DNA of 64,000 nucleotides from Argentina anserina (lineage: Eukaryota > Streptophyta > Magnoliopsida > Rosales > Rosaceae). The position numbers and the translations under genes are program-made. The stretch's first letter is position 1, and each line of letters opens with the position of its first letter. The notes under the pieces are model-generated. The model ran no database searches. It saw only the letters and a program-made list of their open reading frames with translations, and was not told where the DNA came from. Where the stretch lies: NCBI RefSeq assembly GCF_933775445.1, contig NC_065873.1, forward strand, positions 15,996,001 through 16,060,000. Reading direction: 5' to 3'. Shown one piece after another: positions 1-14,804 of this stretch.

Positions 1-81
1 TTTTACTTCGCAACTCAATCGAATTTCCTGATTTAACCTCAAAGTTTGGAGCTTTAGATTCCAATCTGATCATATTCGTAG

Positions 82-3000
82 GATGATGATGGAAATTCAG
101 CTGCCGGTGAAGACATTGAGAATTTACGAGGAAAGCCGCTATCTATTGGTAACTTTGATTTTCTGTGCTCTTAGTTTTGATTACTTTGAAATCGTAATGT
201 GATGAGTTGGATTTTGGTGTTCATGTGAATTATGTAGCGGCCAGTTTGGGAGGGGGACCAGTCGACCCGAAGTGGAAGCGAAAGTAGGGAAATTTTATAC
301 TAAAGCATTGAATTTTGGTTCTGATTGAAATGAAGTGTTGTTGTTTTGATGTGATTTTGGGTTTGTTGTTGTTGCAATAGGTCAATGGTTACTCTGGCTT
401 TGACTGTTCTTACAAGTTCACAAGCGATACTGATTGTGTGGTCGAAGCGAGCTGGCAAGTATGAGTATAGTGTTACCACTGCTAATTTTTCGGTGAGGAC
501 TGAGGGAGATTTGTTTGGCATTATACTTTTAAAGTTATGTAGTAGTGTCATTTTTTAGGTGACATGGGTTTGGTTGTGTTTTGGGAAGTAGGTGGAGGCT
601 TTGAAATGTTTGTTGTCGCTTGCTGCTTTGGCACGAATCTGGAATAATGAAGGTGTTACTGACGATAACAGGTCCGTCTGTTAAAATGTACAATGCTATC
701 AACCATGTTATAAGAGACTAGTCATTTGCAACAAGTATTGAATATCCAGCAATGATACATGATAGACGAGAATGTACACGATTTTGTTACAATTTGTCTT
801 GACCATTTATGTTAGCTGTGTTATTGATTAGGTTGAGTACAACACTGGATGAAGTTATTGTATACCCAATTCCTGCATCACTTTACCTAGTCAAGAATTT
901 GCTTCAGGTTGGTTGTATGTTTTCTGTTTGTTTCAATAAGGTTGGTCTTCATACTTCCCGAAATGTGATTGCTTTAACCGTTTATTATTATGTGGCAGTA
1001 TTATATATTTGCATATGTGGATGCCCCGGGTTATCAAATACTAAAGAACCTGAACATCATCAGCACTGGGGTCCTATACAGAATTATACTCAAGAGGAAG
1101 TAAGTCACTTTTACATTTTATGTTTCTCTTTGCCATTTTAGGTTATAACTCCCTACACAGAGCTAATTGTTCTAGGTTCATTACTGGAAAATTCTACATA
1201 AGATCCCCTTAGAGGAAAATATGACGTAGCTAAGTGGCCTTACTGTACTTGCATCACAGATATAAGCAAACTACCATCATGAACCTTTGTTTTTAACTCT
1301 ATGAATTGCAGGTTAAGTGAGATTCAGTGGGCAGCTTTCGTAATACTATGTGCAGGGTGCACTACGGCACAGCTGAACCCAAGGTATCAATGATCACTAC
1401 CATTCTTTTTATTTCATATTGTCTGATCAAAGTTATGTTGAGTAGTCTGTCAACAAACTGTTTACTTGTTAGTCAGCATTTTGAGTCTACAGGTCCTTTC
1501 AATAATCTTGATCCATAGTGCTATAAAATGTTTACCCTATTTTGATAATACCGCATCAATTGCATTGAAAAAGTGTATAAGCAACTCAAGTCATTAGAAT
1601 TTTGGCGCCTTAGCTATATATGGGACTAGAGTGCATTGACATGTTGACTACCCTTTAGTTTGTGTTTTATAAATTTCAGCTTCTCGTAATTCGATTATTT
1701 TGGTTTCATGGCGTTGTTTGTGCAGTTCTGACCATGTTCTTCAAACTCCATTGCAAGGATGGGTGATGGCCATTGTGAGTTTTCAGCCTTGTAAACTCTG
1801 AATTTCTTTTTTTATTAAGAAATCTTTTAGAGCTTGAAAAATTTATTATGGAGACTTAAATTGTTTATTTGCAGGTCATGGCACTTCTCAGTGGTTTTGC
1901 TGGAGTATACACCGAGGTGAATATTTATGTAGACAGTCTCTTCATCAATTCATGTTTAAAGCATTATCGTGGTCACGTCACTCAGCATACGTGATTTGAT
2001 CAAAACTTGGGGTAAAAGTTGTGCATAATTAGAAATTTGGGTATTCACCGTTTTTAATGAATGGTTGTTAGTTCTGTGACCGCTGTAGAAAATCGATCTA
2101 TTATGTTTATTAATGCATATGATATTGGCAGGCAATAATTAAAAAGCGGCCTTCAAGAAATATAAATGTGCAGAACTTCTGGTTGTACGTGTTTGGAATG
2201 ATCTTCAACGCTGCTGCAATAGTGATTCAAGATTTTGATGCAGTAGTGAACAAGTATGTAAAACACTTCTCTATTTATAATCAAGCCATTTTGTGCTTAC
2301 AGTTATGCCTAATTCCAATTATATTAAACTCTTTCTTCAATATTCAGGGGATTCTTCCATGGATACTCATTCATAACTGTTCTCATGATTCTCAACCATG
2401 CACTTAGGTATATTTTCTTTGCTGCAAGATATTGTAGGCATGTTCTATTTGGCATGAGTAACACAAATGAATGGTTTTGATATTGAATGGTGTATGTTTC
2501 AAAATTCGTTACTATGCTAATCAAGATTCTTATATTTGCTTTCTATGCAGTGGCATTGCTGTGTCGATGGTAATGAAGTATGCTGACAATATTGTGAAGG
2601 TAAGAGAAGGAAATCACGATTTTTACTAGTGAAACCCTCACAACTATACTTTTACAAGCGTCTGAATAGTGTTCTACAATTTTCCCTGGCAAAACTGTTA
2701 TAACATTCGCTGTTTGGTTTTATTCAACTCATGTGAATTTGCCGTGCTGTGGTTTATTCTATGCATTTTATTTTTCTTTTTAAGTCGGTATGAAAGCTCT
2801 CCTACATGTTTTTCCCCTGTAATTTTGCTAGTATTGTTTCCTGTTTTCCAGAGTTACATTTGTTGTCAATATATTGTCTACTATAATTGTTGAAATTACA
2901 GATTTGTAACTTCCTGGCATTTTTAGGATTTGGATTTAATTTAGTTATAATCTGCAGGTGTATTCTACTTCGGTAGCAATGCTGCTCACAGCTGTTGTTT

Positions 3001-3205
3001 CTGTATTCCTATTTGGCTTTCATCTGTCCCTTGCCTTTTTCCTTGGCTCGACGTAAGTTCTCTGCTTGCATGAAATATCTACAACTAATTTATATTCGGC
3101 CATCCATTTCAAATATTCATTGTTGTCTGTGTTTAATTCAATTCTCGTATTTCCAGTGTTGTCTCGGTGTCAGTGTATCTGCACTCGATTGGGAAGGTGA
3201 GATAG
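82..3205 (+). CDS. Nucleotide-sugar transporter, CMP-sialic acid transporter-like (5' partial)
   Basis: Golgi nucleotide-sugar antiporter of the NST/TPT superfamily, closest in memory to the Arabidopsis CMP-sialic-acid-transporter-like protein At4g35335. Exons read by splice sites and homology: 82-148, 238-283, 381-492, 592-671, 832-907, 999-1099, 1312-1383, 1726-1774, 1875-1916, 2132-2253, 2348-2407, 2551-2599, 2958-3052, 3157-3205. These join in frame to 339 residues plus stop. The start exon lies left of the window; about 10-12 residues are missing. Visible family motifs include LTSSQAILIVWSKRAGKYEY near the N-terminus, LSGFAGVYTE, GFFHGYSFITVLMILNHALS and VKVYSTSVAMLLTAVVSVFL. The protein is hydrophobic throughout, as expected for about ten membrane helices, and ends with a basic GKVR tail. 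Plants are not known to make mammalian-type sialic acid, so the true substrate (CMP-Kdo or another sugar nucleotide) is open. Unusually many very short exons are typical of this family. Confidence 0.93.
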
Positions 3206-4289
3206 GAATGGTACCATCTCTGGCCAATTCTGCTGTCCATGTAAAGGCGTATGTTACCAAGAGTTTTGTCTTCATTCAAATTTTCAATAGATATATTTTA
3301 CATCTGGTTAGGTGACAAGAAACACACTTCTGTAATATGTGCTGCAAAATCCATCAATATATGAGTTTAAGGTTCTAGTTTCTAGTACTTGATCCAAACT
3401 TTTATCTTTGTAGAAGCACTCGATAACTGTTGTGGATTCTGATGTAACAATTCATTCCATTTGGATAAGACATCCGCTAATTCTTTTATTACTTACTGGT
3501 TTTTCTTCCTCAACAAGTTTATTACCTCCTGGTTTGGGTTTGGAATTTAGCATCACTACACATAAATTGCACTGCAGTTGGTTTTTATCTCAAGTTTTCT
3601 AGCTTGGAAGTTACCTGCCTAAACTTTATTATGATACTCTCTTTAGAGTTTAGACTGTTCAATTGAAGTAATATTGGAGAACACTCTTGGTAGCTCAAAA
3701 ACTCTTACGTCTCTTACCACTAGTTATTATTGAAGTGCTGTTAATTTGAATCCATCATTTAACCAGCATCGATTAGTTTTAGAGTTCTAGTAACCCGTCC
3801 TTTTGATAGTGTAGCAAAACTATCTCTTTGAAGCTAATCACAAAACAAACAAACAAAATTCAAAAACAAGAAACTTGGCACACCAAATTTCTTGGACATG
3901 AAAGATCACTGATACCCATTAATCCAATAGAGCATGTCTAACCTTTACGGATGATAGCACTAGAGTTCATAACTTCAAGTTTGAGCTTTGACAATAGTAC
4001 AAATGTGCATAACTTGCAACAGTTGCAAGTAATAATTAGACAAAGGAAAAATAAGAAATGAAGAAGGGAGACTATAGCTTCTACACAACAAAGTTACAAG
4101 GGCAGGCAGCAACTCTCACCCATGTTTCCAAAATCATGTATATAGTTTTCTAGTTTTACCCTTAAACAAATGATAGAGAATGCTTGGGACAAAAGCCTGC
4201 CAAAAGAACCAGCCGTAAAGCCTCAGTATTGTAAAAAACAATTCAACCACTTCAATCGAAAGCAACCCCAATACCATGATATTAAACAC
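3206..4289. other. Intergenic: transporter 3' UTR and protease upstream region
   Basis: No coding exon is visible. The left part is probably the transporter 3' UTR, and the right part is AT-rich upstream DNA of the cysteine protease gene. No repeat with recognisable ends was seen. Confidence 0.6.
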
Positions 4290-4298
4290 TATATAAGT
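4290..4298 (+). promoter_or_regulatory. TATA box of the XCP-like protease gene
   Basis: The sequence CTATATAAG lies about 75 bp before the ATG at 4374. This spacing fits a plant TATA box followed by a 5' UTR of roughly 45 bp. Confidence 0.6.
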
Positions 4299-4373
4299 CC
4301 ATGCATCTCCTCCTTCACATTCATCAACTCTTCTCTTCCACTCTTCCCTCTCATCTCTCTTTGCTGAGCTCTA

Positions 4374-5781
<1,408 letters not shown>

Positions 5782-6616
5782 TCAATTCAAATAGGACATT
5801 GTTTTCGAAAAGTCTCTTGCTTTTCTTCCCTGTTGTAATATTTCCACAGTGATGGATTTCCAACTGTGATCTTTCCCTTCAAGTTTATCAATAACATGGC
5901 TAATACATTCATGGAAATCACTTCAGATTATTGCAAGCTAGTATCAAGTATCAACATTCATAGCCTTCTTCACTGTTCAAGTCTAAATGATTAAACGAAT
6001 AATAAAAAGATATATGATTGTTAATGGTCTCTAAAAAGACACAGAATTTATACGACGAAACTATCAAAGTTTTCTTATAGTAAACCTAATTACTGTGGAA
6101 TACCGGCACTGGATCAAAACTGGTCTCTCCTCTCCCCAGCCCCGACTGGATCAAAACCAGTCTTTCCTCAAATTTTCTTCCAGTATCTGCTCTTTCTACT
6201 TCTGAAGTTCACGAATCTTATACCTTCAATCATCTGACCTCCAACAAACGCTAAAATAATAACTGGACTGGGGTATTCCTTATCGACTCTTTTCTTATTG
6301 TTCTGACACTAATTGTTATTCCCCCCAAATAAAAGATAGAACAGCTCAAACAAAAGCAATGTATTCACTGCTAAAAAAAGATTTCTAATTTCAAAATTGA
6401 AACTAAGAATTAGATGGATTAATTAAGTGATAACCTGCTCACACGCACATATAAAGAACTGTGGCAATTTCCCCTTTTTTACCTTTTTTTTTTCAGTAGA
6501 GTATATTTTGAAAGTTCCCATATATATGATCATCCGGTCGCTAAAGGACCATTCATCTACTGAATGACTTAGAATAGAATGGCTCAGAAGTAGTACAGAA
6601 AAGAATCAGCACATTA
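5782..6616. other. Intergenic between convergent genes
   Basis: Convergent 3' ends of the cysteine protease and the DUF89 gene. Contains likely 3' UTRs and an AT-rich spacer. No other gene is seen. Confidence 0.6.
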
Positions 6617-9098
6617 TCAACTCAAAACTTCATTGTATTTGAAGACGCAATCATATAATCGTCCTCCAAGAAACTGGGCAACCTCTGGATGCTTCACCTG
6701 TAATATTGGGAGAGAAACAGAAGTTGCACAAGATAAATTTAGTGCAGAGAGGAAGAATTGGGGTTTGACTGAACTAGCAATCAGATGCAACAAAACATTA
6801 CCATTCCAATCTTAAGGGAATCACACTTGAACTGTGCGTAAAGATTTGTCTCAATCCCACGACCCTGTCAAAAGCAACATAAGACATGTGAAATCAATGG
6901 GATCAGTACCATTAAAAGTATCTAACACATCCTATAGTTAGCAAACAACAATACCAATCTTAGCTACCACATCCATCATATAAATAAGAACCTACTTCAT
7001 TCACTCAATTTTCAACATTCAAAAAACTTCATATTCACCATATAGTAGTTGGTTCAACATTTTGATTAGAATCTATAAATAGGCGATGCTAGAGGGTTTT
7101 CAGGTTTTTACCATCCCTTCCAAGATAACGAGGTCTGCATCACTGGCCAGGTAAGCAAGCTCTTGCGACACACTAGCAAGATCAATGACCTACAATCAAT
7201 TGAGAAGCCACAAAATCTACTATTAGAGGATTCTTTTATAATCTCATCTAAACGAGCCTCATAAATTCAACTTTACAACAACTAAGAAATTTCATTTTCT
7301 TACCGGCAAATCATTACCCGAGTTGGCAATAAAAAGATTCGTAGTATCAACACCTTTGAGCTTCCCATGGTTGTCCTTCAACTGGTGAATTTCCAATTAC
7401 ATTGTCAGAATCAACCAAGATTTTGAATATCAATTTTTTTTTTAAGTTTTTTTTATTACCTTAGCTAAAATCGCAATCAGTTCATGGTAAGTTATGTCAT
7501 TGATAGAGGGCATGTCATTAGCAGCCAACACAACCTGCACAACAAGAAAGAGGTGATCATGTCAAAATAGAACAAAGAATTCAGCTCACTAAAATGGCAG
7601 GCATAAAAAGCAACTGGAGAAATAAAAGCAGGTCTCTAAATAACATTCCATTTCATGTTGCAACATGAAGAAACAGAAAATTATAGAAAAGTCTTGGATT
7701 TATCAATGACATGAACCAGATATATATATTGCACAGAAGAAACCAGATCTGACTGCATACCTGTGTACCACGACGGAGTAACTCTCTTGCAAATGGTAAG
7801 ATACCCAAAATAACATCGGCACCAGAATTGTCAACAAATATAACAGCCTGTCAGGACAAAAAAAAACACGATTGGTCACTACATAAGAAGCATAGATAAA
7901 GTTATAGCCTTTTCCACATATATGTATGGCTGGATAAACGTGAAACTTGCCTTTTTCCAAGGTTTCTTGCTCCATTTCAACTTGAAAGTGTCCAGGTCAT
8001 CAATAACCCAAGGTCTAGGGACAAGGTTTTGGCAACTAGCTAAGAAAGACATACCATCCTTTGAGAAAACTTCAGCAAGCTTCAATAGTAAGGACAGGAC
8101 ATAGGTCAGGTAACTCCACTGAAAGCTTTAGTCTAATATGTATTTGCATACAAAAAACCATCTTATAATGGATATCATTAAGTATCAGTATGATGTTAGC
8201 CCAAATGTAATGATGTGACTGAATCCAAGCAGTGGAGAAGTAAGCCTTAGACTATCAATCAACTTTACGAACACTTTCATGTAAATAATAAATCTGCATA
8301 CCTGTGCAGAACCAAGATCAAATATATTCCCAGCGAATATCCCTCTAACCAGATTCTCGACCCGCTTGCCTTCATCTTCAATAGCATCATTGAGATCCAC
8401 CACATTATCAAACAGGGTTATCGCCTTTGCATTCTCCTCATCCTGAAGCGTCCAATCACAACCCCAAACTCCAATTCAGTAAAGTACACAATTCATCACA
8501 GCAAACTACTCAACACAACAGTTAACAGATTCACTCACCTTGACTTTCTTGAATATGTCTCTGAACCCCAACTCCCTTAGAACTATCTCCCGAAGTCTGC
8601 AAAGTAGCTAAAAACCCACAACCGCAAACCGAAACCCCGGAAAAGAGTTCATACCAACACGACAACTTTAACAACATAACTACAAAACTCAGACAACAAA
8701 AAATGAAACACAATGCTTACAATGCAATCAGGCGGACCGCCGTGACTCTCGGGATCCTTCTTCAAGTCCTCAAGCATCTCAGAGTACCTGCAACCCGTAA
8801 CCATTCAAAACTTAACCAAAACAACTTAAGCTTTGGATGAACCAGTGAAGTTGTGTTTATACCTCTGAGCAAACAATTCAGCTTTAGCAGGAGCATCAGT
8901 GACTGTGGCATCAGTCTCAGCTCGGTTCTTGAAGGAAGGGATGGAGTTGAGGAAGAGGTCGATCCAGGCAATCTCAGTGGGGGTTGGCTTGCGGGGATTG
9001 TCGGAGGGGAAGCGGTAAGGGATGGTGCAAGCTCTGTAGTTCGATTCGATCGGCGTCGTCAGCAGCGGAAATGCCACCAGCTCTGAAACGCTCTCCAT
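6617..9098 (-). CDS. DUF89 damage-control phosphatase (4'-phosphopantetheine phosphatase family)
   Basis: Plant homologue of Arabidopsis At2g17340/At4g35360, metal-dependent phosphatases that remove damaged 4'-phosphopantetheine in CoA metabolism and resemble the C-terminal domain of pantothenate kinase 4. Eleven exons in transcript order: 9098-8863, 8787-8721, 8607-8539, 8442-8302, 8079-7951, 7847-7761, 7534-7460, 7381-7304, 7189-7112, 6864-6802, 6697-6617. They sum to 1,104 nt, a 367-residue protein, the family's normal length. Conserved blocks include [20 protein letters not shown] at the N-terminus, [19 protein letters not shown], the metal-site region [23 protein letters not shown] and [18 protein letters not shown] at the C-terminus. 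No signal peptide, so probably cytosolic. The intron after exon 5 starts with GC, not GT (see findings). Start chosen because MESVSEL aligns with the Arabidopsis N-terminus. Confidence 0.93.
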
Positions 9099-9750
9099 CT
9101 CCTCCGTTTTCCGATTCTCTTCCCCCCGACTGTGCTTTTATATGTGTGTGTGTGGCACTGGAAACAGATTCCAAATCTTCTTACTATTTTATACTCTTTC
9201 CTCTTTCTGTTTTCATTTTTAGTAACTGCACCATCACACTATAAACGATAAATTTTTACCGTATTGATGCTCGTGAGATTTAAACTTGTGCACTACATCT
9301 TTCACATATCTCATGAACGGTCTATATAAATTAGTTTCAAGGATTGATATTGTGTTGTGTATCTTAGATTTTCTGTGATATTTTGTATGTTGATGAACCA
9401 TCATGTGTGTTTGACCAAAATCACCAAATGATTATGGATTCCTTACCTAACATATCTTGTGCACCTAACCATTTTCTTGATTCTCTGGTATACTCAAGTA
9501 CTCAACCAACATCTAGCCTCTTTAGTTGTCTTGTTGAAAAGGATTTTGATGATATATTATTATGAATACCACTGATACGTGATACCTTAAGCTCTTGCCA
9601 TAATATTTGAGGAAGAAATTCATAAAGAAATCTCAAATTAACCTTCATGAAACGGCTAGGAATTGCAGCTCAACATTGAAGTTTAAGTGGAAACTACTAA
9701 TTAGGATCTACTTCTCAAACCAATAAGCAAAGTGAAAAATAATCAACTAA
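9099..9750. other. Intergenic, possible decayed coding fragment
   Basis: Lies between the 5' end of the DUF89 gene and the 3' end of the polygalacturonase. A 60-codon plus-strand open frame at 9383-9565 has coding-like composition but no recognised domain; it may be a transposon relic. Confidence 0.4.
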
Positions 9751-11691
9751 TCAGGTACATGGTGGTGGGATTTGGGTGCCAATGAATTTGGCTTTAACAT
9801 TGCTGCAAGTTGAAGTGGCTTCCTTCTTCCCAGATGCCAAGTTGAGGTGAACATCTTCAAGGTAAATGTTCTGGCATGGAATCCCTTTGCTACATTCGAG
9901 TGCAACCGCTACTTGAGACGATGAGGTCCCTCTTATGTTCCTGAAGTATATGTCACTCAGCTTCACTTTCGATGGCGTCTGCATTTCGTTTATGCATAAA
10001 TTTAGTGTATGTGAGGCCTAGAACAGAGACCATAAAAGAGTAAACATGCATGTTTAGAGCTTATCGATCACCTTAGAAGCGCATGACCTGAATGGACAAT
10101 ACAGCTGATCGATTATGATGGGGTTGGTCACATTGTTCATGACGATGTTTGTGAATGTCATGTTGGTGGCTGAACTTCTACCTGGAGAGTTAGCCCATGT
10201 CTTGATCCTAATACCATTTGTAGTACCTGAAATGGTGCAGTCTTTGACCACAAGCCCTCTAACATCTCCTTCATTCGGATATTTTCCCAAACTTCCCACA
10301 CTAGAATTACAATCAGATCAATTAGTCTTCATATATACACTAGTTGCATTGAGAATAAAAGAGGCTAGGCATAGTACTGACAGAGAAGTCAAGTATATAC
10401 CTGATGCCATGACCAGGGCCACAAGCAATGCTAGTTATGGTGACTTGAGAATTCCCTTCTCCAACTGATATGCAATCATCACCAGTGGCAATGTGTGACG
10501 AAGAGAAGTACACACTCGAGCTTCGTTCAATGTGGATTCCATCAGTATTAGGACTAGAATCTGGGGCTAGAATTTTGAGTTTACTACCTTTGAAGTAGTG
10601 ACAATCTACAACAGCTATATGAAAGAACTTGCTGTTCACCGAAGATATGCCCCGGATCACTGTCTTATTCATGCCAACAAATTTCAAACTCTGAAAAGGG
10701 AATAACATAAAACGTGTTAAATGGATCATTTAGTACTACTTGTAAATTAGGCCTTCTCTAATCTTAACTAAGAGATCAAGTAATTAAGTGTTTCATATAC
10801 AGTGAGCTTACTCAAATGTAAGTTGAACTAAATTAAAGAGCAAGGTGTAGAACATGTACATACAGTTGGAAGAAGTTTGCAGTTGGAGTCTTTAGAGCAC
10901 TTATTGTGAGGCCAGGCTTGAGCACCTTGACCATCAAAGGTTCCACCTCCGGTCAAGGTTAGCCCCTTTGTCCAAGCAAATTGAATCCAACCGCCACCAT
11001 GTTCATACTTGGACAACTCCGTTGTAGCCTTCAAGTAACCCTGCAAATAATTATTCATTTCTCAAAATCAGACGTCAGTAAATAAACTGCAAAAATGTCA
11101 AGCTGATAAGAGGCAGTCCTACATTCACTCGAAGATTTAGAGCCGATACGTTTTCGCAGGGGCCTGAAAACTTAAGAGGGCCAACAATGTATGTTCCTCT
11201 TGGTATTATGAGGTGGACTCTACCTTTGGACTGACACGCCTCATTCCACGCTGCAGTGAAAGCCTGCAATTACAAGCACCATTACTAAGTACTCCTTGTC
11301 AAAAGTATCCATTGCTGAATTAATATGAAGCTGGGTAACAGGCTTCGGGTATACAAGAGCCATCCATGGCTATAATCTCGATCTATTAACTCGATCCAAG
11401 CTTCAACTTAAAATGGACGATTATTTGCATCAAATTTAATAGTAAAAAGTGTTCAAGAAAATAAGGGCATGGAAGAAAGAAGTGAGATCGAACTTTGCTG
11501 TCATCGGTTTGGCCGTCTGCTTTGGCACCAAAGCTCTTGACACTAAAAACAGCAGAGCTCTTCGCCTTGCGATCTACATAGATGGTCTGCAAGCCTGAAC
11601 CTGCTTGTCTTTCTCTGCCAAACACACATTGAAAGAAGAACAAGGAGAGCAGTAAGAGCATTAATCGAACAAAGAAGTAGTCGAGGCTCAT
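9751..11691 (-). CDS. GH28 polygalacturonase, exopolygalacturonase-like
   Basis: Secreted pectinase that hydrolyses alpha-1,4-galacturonan in the cell wall. Exons in transcript order: 11691-11494, 11263-11123, 11040-10864, 10690-10401, 10300-10072, 9978-9751, joining in frame to 420 residues. A signal peptide is visible (MLLLLSLFFFQCVFG). The GH28 parallel beta-helix starts near FSVKSFGAKADGQTDDS. All four signature motifs are intact: SSPNTDGIHI (first catalytic Asp), TGDDCISVG (Asp pair), GPGHGIS (His) and RIKTW (substrate-binding Arg/Lys). Several N-glycosylation sites occur. It ends IPPPCT. Which clade (pollen exo-PG or another) cannot be settled by eye. The donor of intron 1 (AAA|gttcga) is weak but keeps the frame. 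The minus-strand gene is head-to-tail with the DUF89 gene. Confidence 0.93.
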
Positions 11692-13627
11692 CGCAATGCT
11701 CCTGTTTCACTTGCTACTCTGCTTGCTTAATTTGCAGTATGAAGTTCCGGGTGAGTACTAATGTTAGCCATTATATTCACAAGGGTAGTCTCTGTGATAT
11801 CCAGAGTTGGTGAAAATGGCGGGATCAAGAGGAAGGATAACTGCTGCTACTGTAAACTCCCACACTCCCACTACGCCAGTAGTGGTCGTCAACCGCATAC
11901 GTACTGCGCCAGGTGCTTTTTCTTTTTTCTTTTTTTTTATTATTAGAGCGATAAACTACTCGAAATAATGGCGACTTGAAAATCCTTATATTCAATATAT
12001 ATAAAATAAGATCTATTTGGAAAATTGTCATTTTAAATATATTGAACGGGAACTAGCTCAGCATTTTCATTAACCTTTTTATAAACATGACTATAGAGAA
12101 GCGAATTTTGCGGCGGATACAATAGCCAATCTTGGACACTCGGTTAATGCTGGAAGTTGGTCACATATTGCTCGTAGCACATTTTCTACAATTGTTGTTT
12201 TTGATCTTTTAAATTCTGGAATTTGCAGAAGTTTTTCTTTCTTCACAAATAATTCGAGTTTGACAAAGAAAAAGCCCACAAAGAGTTTACGGTGGAAATA
12301 TGAAATAACAACATGATTTGGTACGAGTAGTTTGCAATTGTGGTCAGCCTAAATGGTAAGAAGCTGAGAATTATGTTGGTATGATCAACCTTAGATTTGA
12401 ATGAGGGATCAATAATTTCCATGACTCTAATGACATGAGAAACTGAATGAGGAGGTGTTAGGCACATCTACAGCTCTTAAACCAGAGTATAGAGGAGTTG
12501 GACACATCTTTTTCATTACCTCAACCTATATTTTCCAGCCGAAACACATACTAGGAGACAGAGGAACATATGAAGAGTCACTTAATATTATAAAGAAAAT
12601 TAATATGGAGACCATTTACACGCATTCAATGATTCAATATTATTGTAGACAATCGCTATTGCAAAATACACATTTCGTAGCTCAATAACCAAGAGTATCT
12701 TATTTGTATAGACTATAGAATGAGTTGTTAGTTTCACAATTATACTCTCGTATCTTTATATATAAAAAAAATAAAAAAAATAAAAGAGAGATGTTGCATA
12801 CTCAATAACGCAATTTGGGAATTTCCCCAAGCTTCTTTGGGCAGAACTTGCATTCATACCAGAGGTTGTCTTCAATTATGGTGACCAAGTATAGTATTGA
12901 CACCAAAGGCAAATATAGAAGTAGTATTAACAATATATAAAAAAATTAATAATACCATACTTTAATTGTTTTGTTTCTTGATAAAAAAAAATTAATTGTT
13001 TTAGCCATCAATTTGATGGGTTATCACATGGTTATCGGTTAGGTTGATTTTCACATGCATAACATTGAACCTTTGGGGGAAAAACTCATAAGCAATTAAA
13101 CAATGCAATATTGCTTCAATCTCAACACTCCAACTGAATCCCAGTGAACTTACGCAGACGATTCATTTCCATGCACTTAGTCATAACATTTACTATATTG
13201 CAACAAATAATTTCCATGCACTCTAGTCATAATGTTTACTATATATTTCAACAAATCACACTATGTATGAGTATAATTACTTCAAAAAATGGTACAGTAT
13301 GAGCAAAATACATGTTGAATCCAGAAATGTGTCAAGTAATCTTTTAGCACAAAAAGAATCCGAACTACAGTACTTCACCGTCTTCTAGAATCATGACTAA
13401 AAACTAATTTGTTTTCGAGCACGCAAAAAGCTGCTCACCCTTTTCAATCAAAACAAATGACATGACTTTGGGCAATGCTTGCAATTATATGCCTGGATAT
13501 ACAAGAATTGGAGAGATTTCATACAAAGAATGAAATTTGTGAAATTCCCAAGCAAGTACAACTTCTAATAACCCAAGCTGAGGATTAGCTGTGTTTTTTT
13601 TTCCTTTCATCCTGCTTTCTAATGCAA
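11692..13627. other. Intergenic, AT-rich
   Basis: About 1.9 kb with no supported gene. It holds the polygalacturonase upstream region, short A-runs near 12765-12785 and a diverged tandem duplication (annotated separately). Confidence 0.6.
13165..13257. repeat. Diverged tandem duplication, ~46-bp unit
   Basis: Two adjacent copies (about 13165-13208 and 13210-13257) both begin with ATTTCCATGCACT, continue with AGTCATAA and TTTACTATAT, and end with CAACAAAT. They differ by a few substitutions and a short indel. Confidence 0.7.
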
Positions 13628-14804
13628 TCATTTTTTTGCCTTGGCAAACCTAAGACAGCGATACTTCTCACCGCTTACAGTGATTTCAAGAGCTCCATCT
13701 TGGTTATCTTGATTTGATGCAGTTCCCATCAGAACACTTTTCTCTTTCTCAAGGTTTTCCTTCTCTATTTTCAGCCTTGCTTCTTGTCTGGCAATTTCTG
13801 CCTGAAAGAAAATAATGTTTATGAGGCCTAAACAGAAACAATATTGCAGCAGACATTTTGCTAAACAACGGTAATTAAGTGATTACATGGATGAACACAA
13901 CCACACATATACCTTGGCTGAATTTCCTGAGAAGTAGTCTAGACTCTAAAGTCTAAACTGATACAATAAGTCGATAACCATATCTATGAAAATCGCAACC
14001 ACTACACAGCTTGTAAGAGAAAATGTAATGGCCATGAACTTCAGTGCGACCAAAAATCCAGGTACGGAATTTAGCAATACGTGTTTAGTGGTTCATTATA
14101 AGTCAATAAGAAGCTTTTGCGGTGACTATCTCTCAATTTCTATTCTATGTAGCTTCGTCTCAAAAGAAAAGAAAAAACACAGCTCACTCCATTTCATCAT
14201 TGGTCAGCTAACAAAATATAACTAGGCATCGGGAGCAACTAGACCATACTTGGTAAAGCAGCAGTATTTGTCAAGTGTTCAATACTTCCTTAAGATCCAC
14301 TGAGATAAGGCACAAATTTTTGGTTCAATATATCTCTAATTTTTATGTAGCTTTATCCCCAGACTAACACACAGCTGGTCATTGTTGTCGAAAGAAATAT
14401 AAGCGTCGAGAAAATAAAAACCCAGTTTGATGTGAGCCTGGCAAGATTGAAGCCACCATAACCTTTACATTGGTGTCGCAATAACAACTATATGGGGCTA
14501 CAGCTCTCATAGAAATTGAACAAAAAGCAGAGAAATTGACAGTGCAAAACGAAAAGAGAAGATAACAGCGAAGAACCCAAATTGAAGCAAGTAATGGGAT
14601 TAAAATTGACAAAAGGGTAATGACCTCACGGCGAGAGAGCTCGGCTTTCCAAGCAGCTTCGCGCTCGGCGACTTCGCGTTCGCGTTCTTCGATGTAGCTC
14701 TGCATCTCCCTCTCCTTCATGATTCGGTCTTGGATATCGGCGTCCAGAGCCTCCTTGAGCTCCTGTACGAACTTGTCCACCACCACTTTGATTCTCAGAG
14801 ACAT
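13628..14804 (-). CDS. Small conserved plant coiled-coil protein, unknown function
   Basis: Two exons, 14804-14625 and 13801-13628, join in frame to 117 residues. The N-terminal half is a charged helix (KEREMQSYIEEREREVAERE), and the second exon continues the same heptad pattern (EIARQEARLKIEKENLEKEK), so about residues 25-85 should form a coiled coil. The C-terminus is ALEITVSGEKYRCLRFAKAK. I remember closely similar short proteins in other dicots, but none with a known role. No signal peptide or membrane segment. The ATG at 14804 is the first in frame, after a poly-pyrimidine leader. The splice pair (GAG|gtcatt ... ctttcag|GCA) restores the coiled coil across the junction, which supports the model. 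Confidence 0.8.
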
